Below, in pieces: positions 43,410 to 52,129 of a stretch of DNA of 64,000 nt (position 1 is the first letter of the stretch; every line of letters begins with the position of its first letter). The DNA is taken from positions 228,774 through 292,773 of the forward strand of contig NZ_KI912410.1 in the NCBI RefSeq assembly GCF_000518265.1, read 5' to 3'. A program made the translations under genes and the position numbers. The notes under the pieces were generated by a model. That model was not told the origin of the DNA, searched no databases, and saw only the letters and a program-made list of their open reading frames with translations. The DNA is from Actinomadura oligospora ATCC 43269 (GTDB taxonomy: Bacteria > Actinomycetota > Actinomycetes > Streptosporangiales > Streptosporangiaceae).

Positions 43410-43425
43410 CCGGCCGGGGGCGTCC
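43391..43425 (+). terminator. Perfect 16-bp hairpin with the TGA stop as its loop
   Basis: Arms 43391-43406 and 43410-43425 are perfectly complementary; the only unpaired bases are 43407-43409, the stop codon of the upstream gene. A three-base loop is sterically tight, so the inner pair probably opens. It serves as a terminator for both convergent transcripts with the next hairpin. Confidence 0.75.
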
Positions 43426-43430
43426 AGAGT

Positions 43431-43461
43431 GCGGTCCGTTCGGGAAGGCCGGACGGACCGC
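43431..43461. terminator. Second hairpin between convergent genes
   Basis: Arms 43431-43443 and 43449-43461 pair over 13 bp (one G-U) around GAAGG, five bases after the previous hairpin and ten before the stop of the CDP-alcohol transferase on the minus strand. Confidence 0.65.
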
Positions 43462-43470
43462 GCGAGTGGA

Positions 43471-44484
43471 TCAGGCGAGCGAGAGGCGCTCCAGCTCCTC
43501 CTGCGGGACCTGGGCCCGCGCCTCCTCGACGCGCCGCTCGAGCTTGCCGAGCGACTTGGTGTAGGCCCGGCTGGACAGCCAGAACTTGTAGATGATCACC
43601 AGCTCGAAGGCCATCATGCCGATGCCGGACAGCACGGTCACCGGGATGATCGCGCCGGGGATGACCGCGGCGACCAGCGGGGCGACGATGAACACGCCCA
43701 TCTGGAACTCGATGCCGGAGATCAGGTGCGGACGGATCCGGCCGCGCAGCAGGGCGTCCCGGACGCGCGCGTACCAGGGGAACTTCTGGTTGAAGTCGGC
43801 CTGCAGCGCGATGTTCGGGTTGTCGCCGACGACCCGGTCCTCCATGTCGGCCTCGGGGTCGCTGCCGAGCGCCCGCTCGGCCGACGACAGCTCGGCGTCC
43901 ACGGCGGCGCCCATGCCGCCCGGGACCTCGCCGCGCGCGGCGCGGGCGGCGGCCTCCAGGGTGGTGGCCTGCGCGCCCAGGTCGCGCAGCTTGTTGCGCA
44001 TCTGGGAGCGGACCTTGTAGATCTCCAGGGCGTCCATGTACCGGAGCATGTCCAGGAACACCACGGCGATCGCGGTCCACACGTAGGCGACGTTGCCGGT
44101 GCGCGCGTACGCGCCGCCCATCAGGGCGATCGCGCAGGCCAGCACGCGGACGCGGTCGAAGATGTAGTCCAGCCAGGCGCCGAAGATCGAGCCGGTGCCC
44201 TTCAGCCGCGCGATCTTGCCGTCCATGCAGTCGAGCGTGAACGACAGGTGGTAGAGCAGCGCGCCGACCAGCAGCATCGGCCAGGTGCCCACGGCGAAAC
44301 AGCCGCCCGCGCCCAGCCCGAGGATCAGCGCGCCGACGGTGAGCTGGTTCGGAGTGATGTTGGTCTTGTTGGCCGTGAACTTGACCATTCGCGAGGCGAG
44401 CGGATCGACCAGCAAGACCGTCCACCATGCGTCACGCGCTTTGTACGTCCGTTGCCGAACGTCATCGAGCGTGAAGTTCGCCAT
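43471..44484 (-). CDS. CDP-alcohol phosphatidyltransferase family protein
   Basis: A 337-residue membrane protein. The N-terminal segment TLDDVRQRTYKARDAWWTVL leads to NKTNITPNQLTVGALIL and the canonical motif DCMDGKIAR, eight residues, GAWLDYIFD near residue 87-109, with all four Asp present. A long soluble insertion (about 160-240, LEAAARAARGE...) separates the helices. It is likely to transfer a phospho-alcohol from CDP-alcohol to a lipid or glycan. It lies downstream of the TagF fusion on the same strand, across a 344-bp gap. Confidence 0.85.
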   Translation of the reverse strand: MANFTLDDVRQRTYKARDAWWTVLLVDPLASRMVKFTANKTNITPNQLTVGALILGLGAGGCFAVGTWPMLLVGALLYHLSFTLDCMDGKIARLKGTGSIFGAWLDYIFDRVRVLACAIALMGGAYARTGNVAYVWTAIAVVFLDMLRYMDALEIYKVRSQMRNKLRDLGAQATTLEAAARAARGEVPGGMGAAVDAELSSAERALGSDPEADMEDRVVGDNPNIALQADFNQKFPWYARVRDALLRGRIRPHLISGIEFQMGVFIVAPLVAAVIPGAIIPVTVLSGIGMMAFELVIIYKFWLSSRAYTKSLGKLERRVEEARAQVPQEELERLSLA

Positions 44485-44629
44485 GGAGAGCCAGTCCTTT
44501 CGAGAAAATGGATCGAGGCCGGTCCCCGTGCCTCGGAAAAACGTCGCAACCCCGCGCCACCTGATGCTACCGGCCCTCCACGCGCGAGACTCCGCGAAGT
44601 CGCCCAGTCGTCACCGGGAAGTGATCATT

Positions 44630-44660
44630 CGGGCGTCCGGGACAATCGGCCGGACGCCCG
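44630..44660 (-). terminator. Hairpin in the TagF to CDP-AP gap
   Basis: Perfect 11-bp arms 44630-44640 and 44650-44660 with a nine-base loop; no T-tract. Together with the hairpin at 44730-44769 it could end the TagF-fusion transcript or attenuate read-through into the downstream gene. Confidence 0.5.
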
Positions 44661-44729
44661 ATGGACCGGCACGAAGCGACCACCCGCCCGCGCCCGCGCA
44701 CCCGCGTCGCGCCCCTGCGGGGGACAGGA

Positions 44730-44769
44730 CCGGTCGATGATCAGCGGGTCACTGATGATCATCGACCGG
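44730..44769 (-). terminator. Hairpin after the TagF fusion gene
   Basis: Perfect 13-bp arms 44730-44742 and 44757-44769 around a 14-base loop, 60 bp past the TagF stop. Confidence 0.55.
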
Positions 44770-44788
44770 ACGGCGATCGGCCGACAGC

Positions 44789-44818
44789 GGCCCGATCAGG
44801 CCCGACCAGGCCCGATCG
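44789..44818. repeat. Three 10-bp direct repeats
   Basis: GGCCCGATCA, GGCCCGACCA and GGCCCGATCG follow one another without gaps, just past the TagF-fusion stop codon. The rest of the 344-bp gap 44485-44828 holds no gene; the downstream gene has AAAGGA about ten bases before its ATG. Confidence 0.6.
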
Positions 44819-44828
44819 GCCGGGGTGA

Positions 44829-47800
44829 TCAGTCCGTGCGCAGGGACAGCAGGTGGTCGACCACCCGCTGGGAGGCGAGCCCGTCGTCCATGGCGCAGTA
44901 CTTCTGCCGGAACGCCGCGTACGCGGAGGAGTGCCGGCGGCTGGTCGCGTCGATGTCGCGCAGCGCCTCCAGCACCTCGTCCGGCTCGCGCAGCAGCGGG
45001 CCGGGCGCCTCGGCGGTCAGGTCGAAGTAGGTTCCGCGCAGCTCGTCCTGGTAGAAGTCCAGGTCGGGGACGTAGAACAGGATCGGGCGGCCGGTCGCGG
45101 CGAAGTCGAACATGACCGACGAGTAGTCGGTGATCACCACGTCCGCGATCAGGTAGAGCTCGGAGATGTCGGGGTAGCGGGTGACGTCCACCACGCCGTC
45201 GCCGATCCCGACCGTCCGGTCCGCGACCATGTGGTGCTGCCGGACGAGCACCGCCCACGAGTCGCCGAGCGAGGCGGCGATCTGGTCGGCGGGCAGCACC
45301 AGCTCGGCGGTCCGGCCGCCGGTCAGCCAGATGTCCTCGCGCCAGGTCGGCACGTACAGCGCCACCGGACGGTCGTACGGGATGCCCAGCCGGTCGCGGA
45401 CCCGCCGCTCGCGCGCGTCCGCGTCGTGCGCGAAGAGCATGTCGTTGCGCGGGTAGCCGACCTCCAGCACCTCGCCCTCGTACCGGAAGGCGTCCCGCAG
45501 CATGCCGGTGACGTGCGGGCTCGGGGAGATCAGCCGGTCCCAGAGCGGCACGTCCTCCTCGTACCGGCTGAGCTTGGTGGTGTTGCTGGCGATCCGGCCG
45601 TTGCGCACCAGGTCGTAGGCGATGTGCTTGTACGGGGTGCCGTGCCAGGTCTGGAGGTACACCTGGCCGGGGCGCTTGGCGTACCCGGACGGCTTGAGGC
45701 AGTTGTCGACCACGAACCGGGCCGAGGCCACGAGCTCGTGGTAGTCCCGCGAGCCGCGCAGCACCGTGCGGGCGTCGCCGACCGGGACGGTGAACTGGCC
45801 GTCGTTGCTGCCCCAGACGTACTCGAAGGGCAGGTCGCGGCGGACCATCTCCTCGTAGATCGCCTGCGGGTTGTCGGAGTACTGCTTGCCGAAGTAGCTC
45901 TCGAACACCACCACGTCGCGGATCGGCGCGGTGTTCGCCGCCCCGTACAGGGCGCGCTGCATGCGCCGCTGGGCGTAGGGGCCGCGCTCGTCGTCGGTGA
46001 GGGCCCGCCGGACGAACAGGTGGAGCAGGTCGCCCCGGTGGGCCTTCAGCACCAGCTCGTGCATCCCCACGAAGTGGGGCTCGGGCAGCGCGCCGCGCGC
46101 GCCCCGGTCGATGCCGACGGTGAGGTCGCCGCGCTCGCCGGGGGCGTAGAGGTCCCAGCGCCCGCTGGACAGCGGCAGCCCGCCGCTGCGTCCGTCGAGC
46201 TGCGCGGTGAAGCGCGGGCCGTCCCAGGTCAGCGGCACCTCGGTGGCCAGGGTGGAGCGGCGCATGCGCAGGATCAGCCGGTCCGGCCGGTTGCGCTCGT
46301 CGGCGCTGGAGCCGGTGAGCTCGATCGTGGAGCCGTCCAGCCACCGGGTGCCGGTGACCACCAGCCGCGGCGCGCGCTCGACCAGCGTCAGGTTGCCGTA
46401 CTTGGTGGCGATGACGTCGTACTCGCGTCCGGCCACGCCGGCGCGGAGGTCCACCAGGTCGGCCTCGACCGCGAGGCGCAGCGTGGTGCCCTTGGTGCGC
46501 AGGGACACGTCCCAGTCGATGCTGTCGCCGGTCTCGGCGGAGTCGCCCGCCTCCGTCTGCGCGGCGAGCTCGGTGATGTCGAGTTCGGCGGCGAACTCCA
46601 CCCGGCCGCCGTCGCCGGTCCCGGTCTTGCGGACGGGCTGCTTGACCTTGACCATGCCCTGGCGGAGCGCGATCTCCAGGTGGCCGTTGGTCACGCAGGC
46701 CGCGTCCTCGCGCCGGACCCAGCCGGTCAGCAGCAGACGCGTGCCGTCCACGCTGATGGAGGTGACCTTCGCCCGGACGGACTGGACGCCGATGAGCAGC
46801 TCTCCGGCCTGGCTGTACTTGGGCTTGATCAGCTTGCCGGGCGAGGTCTCGTGGAGCGGCGGCCACAGCCCGGCGCCCTTGGGGCCGGTGAGACGGTCGT
46901 GACGGCTGACGCCGTGGGCGCTGACGGTCACGTAGACGTGCCAGGTGCCCTCGCCGGAACCGAGCTGCTCCGGGGTCACCTCGAAGGCGAAGCCGGAGCC
47001 GGACAGGTCGGCGGTGGCCTGCTTGCTCTCGGCGGTGACGTCCGGGCGGCGCATCCGCTCGACGTCCGGGCGCAGGACCTTGGACTTGAGCAGCAGGCGC
47101 CGGCGGCGGAGCTCGATCTCGATGGTCGCGTCGGACTCGTTCGGGACGTGCATCCGGTCGATGTAGGCGTGCCCCTCGATCCGCAGCCGACCGTCCCGCC
47201 AGCGGATGTCGTCGATGCCGGTCTTGAGCTGCAGCTCGTCCCGCAGCTCGTAGAGGCTGGTCGGGAAGCGGGGGTCGCCGAGGTAGGGGTAGTCGCCGAA
47301 CCACTTCCCGGGGTGCTCGGGGAGCTGGATCGCGCTGCCGCGGTCGGGGTGGCTCTTGGCGAACGAGACGATCTCCACCAGCTCGGGCATGAGCCGCTGC
47401 CGGACGGCGTGGAACTTCAGCCGGTCGATCGCGGGCAGATCGTCGTAGACGTGCGGGTCCATCCGGTCGAGGACGCCGTTGACCAGGTCGAAGAAGGTCT
47501 CGCGGTACAGCTCGTCGCCCTGGTCGACGACGTTGAGGAAGATCCGGATGTCGTCGGCGAGCGCGAAGTGGTCGTAGCGGTCCTTCAGCTCCGGCGCGTT
47601 CTCGGCGAGGAACGTCGAGGCCGAGGTGACCGACCGCATCCGGTCGGCGAGGTTGCCGGGCTCGGTGCGGCGCTGGGTGATCGAGCGGGCGCCCGACTCG
47701 CGGATGCGCCAGTGGTAGACCGCCTCGTGCAGCACGTCGACCTTGGCGGCCAGGACGTGCGCGGGGATCGTGACCGGGATGTCCTCGTAGAGGCCGGCGG

Positions 47801-48326
47801 GGAAGGCGAAGGAGTGCTTGTCCCAGAAGGCGCGCCGGAAGACCTTGTTCCAGGCGGTCCGGTCGTTCAGCAGCTCGGGGAACTCGCTGACGTGGGTCGC
47901 CTTCCGGTCGATCTGGAAGATCTTCCGGTGCATGGGCGACTGGGTCAGGCCGTTCACGCCGAACCGGCGGACGCCGCCGCAGGCCAGGTCCGAGCCGGTC
48001 TCCTCCAGGGAGGCCACCATCAGCTCGTAGGCGTAGCGCGGGATGATGTCGTCGCTGTCGGCGAACGCCAGGAACCGGCCGGCCGAGTGGGGCACGCCAG
48101 CGTTCCGGGCCGGGCCGAGGCCCTGGTTCTGCTGCTGGACGAGCCGGAACCGGCCGTCCTTGGCGGCGAAGTTCTTGGCGATCGTGGCGCTGGAGTCGGT
48201 CGACCCGTCGTCCACCATGATCACTTCGAGGTCGCTCAGCGTCTGCCGGGCCAGCGACTCCAGGCAGGGCTCAAGGTACGCCTCGACGTTGTAGAACGGC
48301 ACGACGACGCTCAACAGCGGTGACAC
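44829..48326 (-). CDS. GT2 / beta-sandwich / CDP-glycerol glycerophosphotransferase fusion (TagF-like polymerase)
   Basis: A 1165-residue protein. The GTG at 48326 (GGAG five bases upstream) is used; the open frame runs on upstream but then overlaps two other genes. Residues 1-about 230 are a GT2 domain (LLSVVVPFYNVEAYLEPCL, DDGSTDSS, FADSDDIIPRYAYEL). The middle (about 400-760) is beta-rich, Ig-like. The C-terminus (about 800-1160) is a TagF-type glycerophosphotransferase: ESYFGKQYSDNPQAIYEEM, QTWHGTPYKHIAYD, VGYPRNDMLF, YVPTWRED and TDYSSVMFDFAATGRPILFY. It should polymerise glycerol- or ribitol-phosphate from a CDP donor and also add a sugar, giving a substituted teichoic acid. Confidence 0.88.
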   Translation of the reverse strand: MSPLLSVVVPFYNVEAYLEPCLESLARQTLSDLEVIMVDDGSTDSSATIAKNFAAKDGRFRLVQQQNQGLGPARNAGVPHSAGRFLAFADSDDIIPRYAYELMVASLEETGSDLACGGVRRFGVNGLTQSPMHRKIFQIDRKATHVSEFPELLNDRTAWNKVFRRAFWDKHSFAFPAGLYEDIPVTIPAHVLAAKVDVLHEAVYHWRIRESGARSITQRRTEPGNLADRMRSVTSASTFLAENAPELKDRYDHFALADDIRIFLNVVDQGDELYRETFFDLVNGVLDRMDPHVYDDLPAIDRLKFHAVRQRLMPELVEIVSFAKSHPDRGSAIQLPEHPGKWFGDYPYLGDPRFPTSLYELRDELQLKTGIDDIRWRDGRLRIEGHAYIDRMHVPNESDATIEIELRRRRLLLKSKVLRPDVERMRRPDVTAESKQATADLSGSGFAFEVTPEQLGSGEGTWHVYVTVSAHGVSRHDRLTGPKGAGLWPPLHETSPGKLIKPKYSQAGELLIGVQSVRAKVTSISVDGTRLLLTGWVRREDAACVTNGHLEIALRQGMVKVKQPVRKTGTGDGGRVEFAAELDITELAAQTEAGDSAETGDSIDWDVSLRTKGTTLRLAVEADLVDLRAGVAGREYDVIATKYGNLTLVERAPRLVVTGTRWLDGSTIELTGSSADERNRPDRLILRMRRSTLATEVPLTWDGPRFTAQLDGRSGGLPLSSGRWDLYAPGERGDLTVGIDRGARGALPEPHFVGMHELVLKAHRGDLLHLFVRRALTDDERGPYAQRRMQRALYGAANTAPIRDVVVFESYFGKQYSDNPQAIYEEMVRRDLPFEYVWGSNDGQFTVPVGDARTVLRGSRDYHELVASARFVVDNCLKPSGYAKRPGQVYLQTWHGTPYKHIAYDLVRNGRIASNTTKLSRYEEDVPLWDRLISPSPHVTGMLRDAFRYEGEVLEVGYPRNDMLFAHDADARERRVRDRLGIPYDRPVALYVPTWREDIWLTGGRTAELVLPADQIAASLGDSWAVLVRQHHMVADRTVGIGDGVVDVTRYPDISELYLIADVVITDYSSVMFDFAATGRPILFYVPDLDFYQDELRGTYFDLTAEAPGPLLREPDEVLEALRDIDATSRRHSSAYAAFRQKYCAMDDGLASQRVVDHLLSLRTD

Positions 48327-48388
48327 GGTACTCCAACGGCTGTCTAGAGGAGGCCGGACCCGGATCCGGATCCGGCTTGGTGCAGAGG

Positions 48389-49522
48389 CTATCCGACGGG
48401 TGTTCTGCGGAAGGCCCAGTCGAGTTTCGGCTCCATCGCCCACCGGAAGCAGCGCACGACGGGCTTGGAGCAGAGGAACGTCCCCACGACGCAGGCGCCG
48501 GCGAGGACGGCGAGCACTCCGGGGACGGTGTGCAGGAAGGACACGTCCCACCAGCCCATGTACCCGAGGAAGCGCGTGATCAAGCCGTGCAGCAGGTAGG
48601 CGTAGAGCGTGGTCGCGCCGAGCTTGGTGAACCACGTCCGCCGCCGCGGCACGAGGGTCAGGAAGGCCGCGATCAGGACGAGCGAGGCGGCCATCATCGC
48701 CAGCCGCATGCCCGAGCCGGTGATGTTGTCCACGCCGAAGTCGCTGTGCGGGTCCTTCCAGTAGAGCCAGTTCAGGTCCATGCGGGCCCGGGCGAACCAG
48801 GCCACGCCGACCGCGCCGATCAGCAGGGCCGCGCCGATCGGCCGCAGGACGGGCTTCTTCAGGTACTCGAAGTGCTGCGGCTTCAGCGACAGGCCGAGCA
48901 CGTAGAACGGCAGCAGGCCGATCACCCGGTGCAGGTCGAGCGTGGTGCCGAGATCGCTCATGTACGACAGCAGCGAGAACCCGACGGCGACGGCGACCGG
49001 CCAGCGGACCTGCTGCCAGACCGGCGTGGACAGCCGCCACAGGAACAGCGCGCACAGGAACCAGGTCAGGAAGTACGGGTCGAGCAGGCTGATCTCGAGC
49101 TTGTTCCGGCCGACCGACCAGTCGAAGACGGTGTAGGCGGTCTGGAAGATCACGTAGGGCACGCCCACGGACGTGATCAGCTTGCGGGTGCGGCCCGCCG
49201 AGAACGTCCAGTTCCGGGAGAAGTAGCCGGTGATCACGATGAACAGCGGCATGTGGAACATGTAGATGGCCAGGTACAGCGTCCTGGCCAGGGGAACGTT
49301 GCCCAGCTGCGCCAGGCAGTGGCCCATGACGACGAGCAGGATCGCCATGAACTTGGCGTTGTCGAAGAACGGGTCGCGCTGCTTGCGCGGCCTGTCGCCT
49401 GGGGTGAGTGGAGCGTTCCCGTCCGTGACCGGAGGTGGTGCCGGGGCCTCTCCCGGGGGGCCCACCCGGATCGGTGGGTGCTCGATGCGCGGGGGTGCGG
49501 GAGGGGTGCCGGTGTACGTCAT
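48389..49522 (-). CDS. Acyltransferase 3 family membrane protein
   Basis: A 377-residue protein. After a Pro-rich 45-residue N-terminus, DPFFDNAKFMAILLVVMGH carries the conserved His of the family (H near residue 67). Ten or so hydrophobic segments follow (YMFHMPLFIVITGYFSRN, YFLTWFLCALFLWRL, VIGLLPFYVLGLSL, TTLYAYLLHGLITRF). OafA-like relatives O-acetylate or succinylate surface glycans. It lies between the TagF fusion and an LCP ligase, so the wall polymer is the likely acceptor. Confidence 0.87.
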   Translation of the reverse strand: MTYTGTPPAPPRIEHPPIRVGPPGEAPAPPPVTDGNAPLTPGDRPRKQRDPFFDNAKFMAILLVVMGHCLAQLGNVPLARTLYLAIYMFHMPLFIVITGYFSRNWTFSAGRTRKLITSVGVPYVIFQTAYTVFDWSVGRNKLEISLLDPYFLTWFLCALFLWRLSTPVWQQVRWPVAVAVGFSLLSYMSDLGTTLDLHRVIGLLPFYVLGLSLKPQHFEYLKKPVLRPIGAALLIGAVGVAWFARARMDLNWLYWKDPHSDFGVDNITGSGMRLAMMAASLVLIAAFLTLVPRRRTWFTKLGATTLYAYLLHGLITRFLGYMGWWDVSFLHTVPGVLAVLAGACVVGTFLCSKPVVRCFRWAMEPKLDWAFRRTPVG

Positions 49523-49609
49523 GGGTCCTTGCCGGGGTGGGGACTTCGGCGGACGCGGAGGCCGGGGCCTTGGCTGGGGGACGTGGCCCGGCCTCCGCGG
49601 GGTGCGCGG

Positions 49610-51058
49610 CTAGTTGCCGTCGCAGAGGTTGTCGTCGGCCTTGATCTCGCCCTGCTGCTTGGGGATCGGGCCGCCGGACTTGCCGCCCTTGAGGCTGGTG
49701 CTCGTCCAGTCGGTGCCGATGACCAGGTCGACCATGCCGGACAGGCCGCCGCTCGTCGCGGGGGCCGGGGACGCGGCGCCCGGGACCTTCGCGGCCAGCG
49801 TCTTCGCCTGCTGGTCGGCGCCGGCGCCGTACTGGATCTTGGTCTTGGAGCTGATCGACGAGTAGTTGCCGCCGACCTCGACCTGGAAGCCCTGCTGGCG
49901 CAGCAGCTCGGCGACCCGGCCGGCCTGCCCGGCCGCGCCACTGGCGTTGTAGACGCGCACCTTCACCTGGGAGGCCGGGATCTTGGGCGCGGCTCCGGCG
50001 GCGGGCTTCTTCTCCTCCGGCACCGAGCGGTCGTTGCGCAGCGCGTTGAAGAAGTTGTCCGCGCCGGGCTGGCTCAGCACGACGCGGTTGGGGTCGGCCG
50101 GGTCCGGGCCCCACGGGGCGGTGATGAAGCGGAGCTTGCCGGACGTCATGCCCTGCATGCCCGAGCCGATCTTCATCATCGTGCTCGGGCTGAGCTCGCT
50201 GTCGGTCTTCAGGGACTTGGTGCCCGCGCTGATCAGCTTCAGCAGGCTGCTCGGGTTGCTCAGCACGCCCGCGCTCATCGCCTTGTTGGCGAGCGCGCCC
50301 ATGAACTTCTGCTGGCGCTTGATGCGGCCGAGGTCGGAGCCGTCGCCGAGGCCGTGCCGGACGCGCACGTACGCGAGCGCCTGGTCACCCTTGATCACGT
50401 GCTTGCCCTTGGACAGGTGCAGCTTCGACTTGGGGTCGTCGACGGCCTTGGGCAGGCAGACCGGCACGCCGCCGATGGCGTTGGTGATCGACTTGAACCC
50501 GACGAAGTTGACCTCCATGAAGTGGTCGATCCGCAGGTTCGTGATGCTCTCGATGGTCTTGACCGTGCAGGACGGCCCGGCGAGCGTGTAGGCCGAGTTG
50601 ATCTGCGCCTTGCCCTGGGGGGGCGTGGTGGCGCCGTTCGTCTTCTTGCAGGAGGGGATCGACACCATGAGGTCGCGGGGGAAGCTGACCCCGAACGCCT
50701 GCCCGCCGCCCGGCGAGAGGTGCAACAGGATGATCGTGTCGGAGCGCGGCGCCTCGTCCTTCATGCTGCGTCCGTAGGCGGCGTTCGCGCCCGCCCGGCT
50801 GTCGGACCCGAGCATCAGGATGTTCATCGCGTTGTTCAGCTTCTTCGGCCGGTTGGGGCCGACGAGGGCGTTGGTGTCCTCGTGCGCGATGTTGCCGAAG
50901 GCCTGGCGGTAGATGCCGTACGTCGTCAGGGAGCCGGCGACCATGACGGCCGAGAGGCCGATGCTCACCCATCCGAGGATGCGCCAGCCGCGTCGGCGCG
51001 CCGGCTCCGGTGAGTCGGCGTCGTCGACGTACTCCATGTACATGGGGTTGTCGTTCAT
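49610..51058 (-). CDS. LytR-CpsA-Psr (LCP) family wall-polymer ligase with LytR_C domain
   Basis: A 482-residue protein. The cytoplasmic start MNDNPMYMEYVDD is followed by a membrane helix at about 26-47. LCP core motifs: NILMLGSDSRAGANAAYG, PRSDTIILLHLSPGG, VSFPRDLMVSIPSC, AYVRVRHGLGDGSDLGRIKR. A LytR_C domain (VKVRVYNASGAAGQAGRVAELL) starts near residue 350. It would attach the polymer made by the neighbouring genes to peptidoglycan. It is the upstream gene of a minus-strand run with the acyltransferase and the TagF fusion. Confidence 0.93.
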   Translation of the reverse strand: MNDNPMYMEYVDDADSPEPARRRGWRILGWVSIGLSAVMVAGSLTTYGIYRQAFGNIAHEDTNALVGPNRPKKLNNAMNILMLGSDSRAGANAAYGRSMKDEAPRSDTIILLHLSPGGGQAFGVSFPRDLMVSIPSCKKTNGATTPPQGKAQINSAYTLAGPSCTVKTIESITNLRIDHFMEVNFVGFKSITNAIGGVPVCLPKAVDDPKSKLHLSKGKHVIKGDQALAYVRVRHGLGDGSDLGRIKRQQKFMGALANKAMSAGVLSNPSSLLKLISAGTKSLKTDSELSPSTMMKIGSGMQGMTSGKLRFITAPWGPDPADPNRVVLSQPGADNFFNALRNDRSVPEEKKPAAGAAPKIPASQVKVRVYNASGAAGQAGRVAELLRQQGFQVEVGGNYSSISSKTKIQYGAGADQQAKTLAAKVPGAASPAPATSGGLSGMVDLVIGTDWTSTSLKGGKSGGPIPKQQGEIKADDNLCDGN

Positions 51059-51118
51059 CGGCTCCGTGATGGGGGTCGGGCCCGCCCGTGGGGGTCGCGG
51101 AATCAGTCAGAGATTAGG

Positions 51119-51931
51119 TCAGTCGAGCCGTCGAACGGGTCCGGATCCGGCATTCGGTGCGGCGGTTCCGGCCGGTACTCCGGCCACTGCGGTCACATGC
51201 TCCAGGGTCAAACGCCGATCTAGCGACGCTTTGTCAAAGTTTCGTTGGATTATGACGGAAGATCCTGAGGCTAGCGGTGCGAGCAGGGTGATCAGTACCC
51301 CTGGGTGGGTGGTGAGGGGCACGTGAACCAAGAGCCTGTCCCGTGCGTCCAAGGCCCAGCGCGCGGCGGACGTCCGTGCCTCGGTGACCAGTTCCGCCCC
51401 CGAGTATGTGGCCTTTGTCACAGTGAGCAGGGGGTCGTCGGCATAGGAGCGTTCCGGCCGGAACCGGTCGCCATGGGCACGAACCTCCACCGCGTAGTCG
51501 GTCACTCCGGGCGGAACGTCCGCCATCGGGCCGCCCAGCGCGTGCAGTGAGAGGCCGATGACCTCGTCCGCTTCGGAATCGTCCACGTCCGCGAGGTCCT
51601 CCTCGGCCACCGCCAGGAGGTACGGCCCCTCGACCTTGCCGGGCCCGTCCAGGTGGACGTGCAGGCCCGCCGACCACGACGCCACCAGCCACACCAGCGT
51701 CTGCCAGTGCTCGGGCAGCGCCAGGACGACCTTGTCGCCCGGCTGCGCGCCGAGCCCGTCCACGAGGAAATTGGCGGTTTTCGCGACCCAGTTGTCGAAG
51801 ACCCGGGCCGAGAGCTCGACGCGCTCGTTCCTCGCGTCGTCGTAGAAAGTGACAAAGGGCCGGGACGGGTCCGACTCCACACGGGCGCTCAGCAGCCCCG
51901 CGGGGTCGGTCGCGATCTTGGGAGCCGTCAT
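51119..51931 (-). CDS. TIGR03089 family protein
   Basis: A 270-residue protein related to the N-terminal part of AMP-dependent synthetases (VTFYDDARNERVELSARVFDNWVAKTANFL..., QPGDKVVLALPEHWQTLVWL, VHVPLTTHPGVLITLLAPLA). It lacks the C-terminal subdomain and the P-loop TSGTTG motif, as expected for TIGR03089 proteins, which often lie beside LCP genes in actinobacteria. The ATG at 51931 removes a repeat-derived extension. It is probably not an active ligase. Confidence 0.82.
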   Translation of the reverse strand: MTAPKIATDPAGLLSARVESDPSRPFVTFYDDARNERVELSARVFDNWVAKTANFLVDGLGAQPGDKVVLALPEHWQTLVWLVASWSAGLHVHLDGPGKVEGPYLLAVAEEDLADVDDSEADEVIGLSLHALGGPMADVPPGVTDYAVEVRAHGDRFRPERSYADDPLLTVTKATYSGAELVTEARTSAARWALDARDRLLVHVPLTTHPGVLITLLAPLASGSSVIIQRNFDKASLDRRLTLEHVTAVAGVPAGTAAPNAGSGPVRRLD

Positions 51932-51990
51932 GGACGGAGCGTACGCCCCGGCCCCGGATCCCGCCGACCTCGGGCGCCCGCAGGTGCGGC

Positions 51991-52076
51991 ACGGCGTCGC
52001 ACGGCGTCGCACGGCGTCGAGCGGTGTCGCACGGTGCGGCGTCGCACGGTGTCGCGGGGCGTCGCGCGGCGTCGCC
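51991..52076. repeat. 10-bp tandem repeat array
   Basis: About eight copies of ACGGCGTCGC-like units, three almost perfect (51991-52020) and the rest diverged, lie between the divergent TIGR03089 and GT-C-like genes. They may be a slippage-prone spacer or a binding-site cluster. Confidence 0.7.
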
Positions 52077-52129
52077 GCCCAGGCGATGCCGATACGCTCC
52101 GCTTCGATGGACGTCCGGGGAATCCACCG

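Noticed and set aside
48327..50114. Upstream extension of the TagF-fusion frame to 1761 codons
   Set aside because: The extension overlaps the acyltransferase and LCP genes and has shadow-like composition; GTG 48326 with GGAG starts exactly at the GT2 domain.
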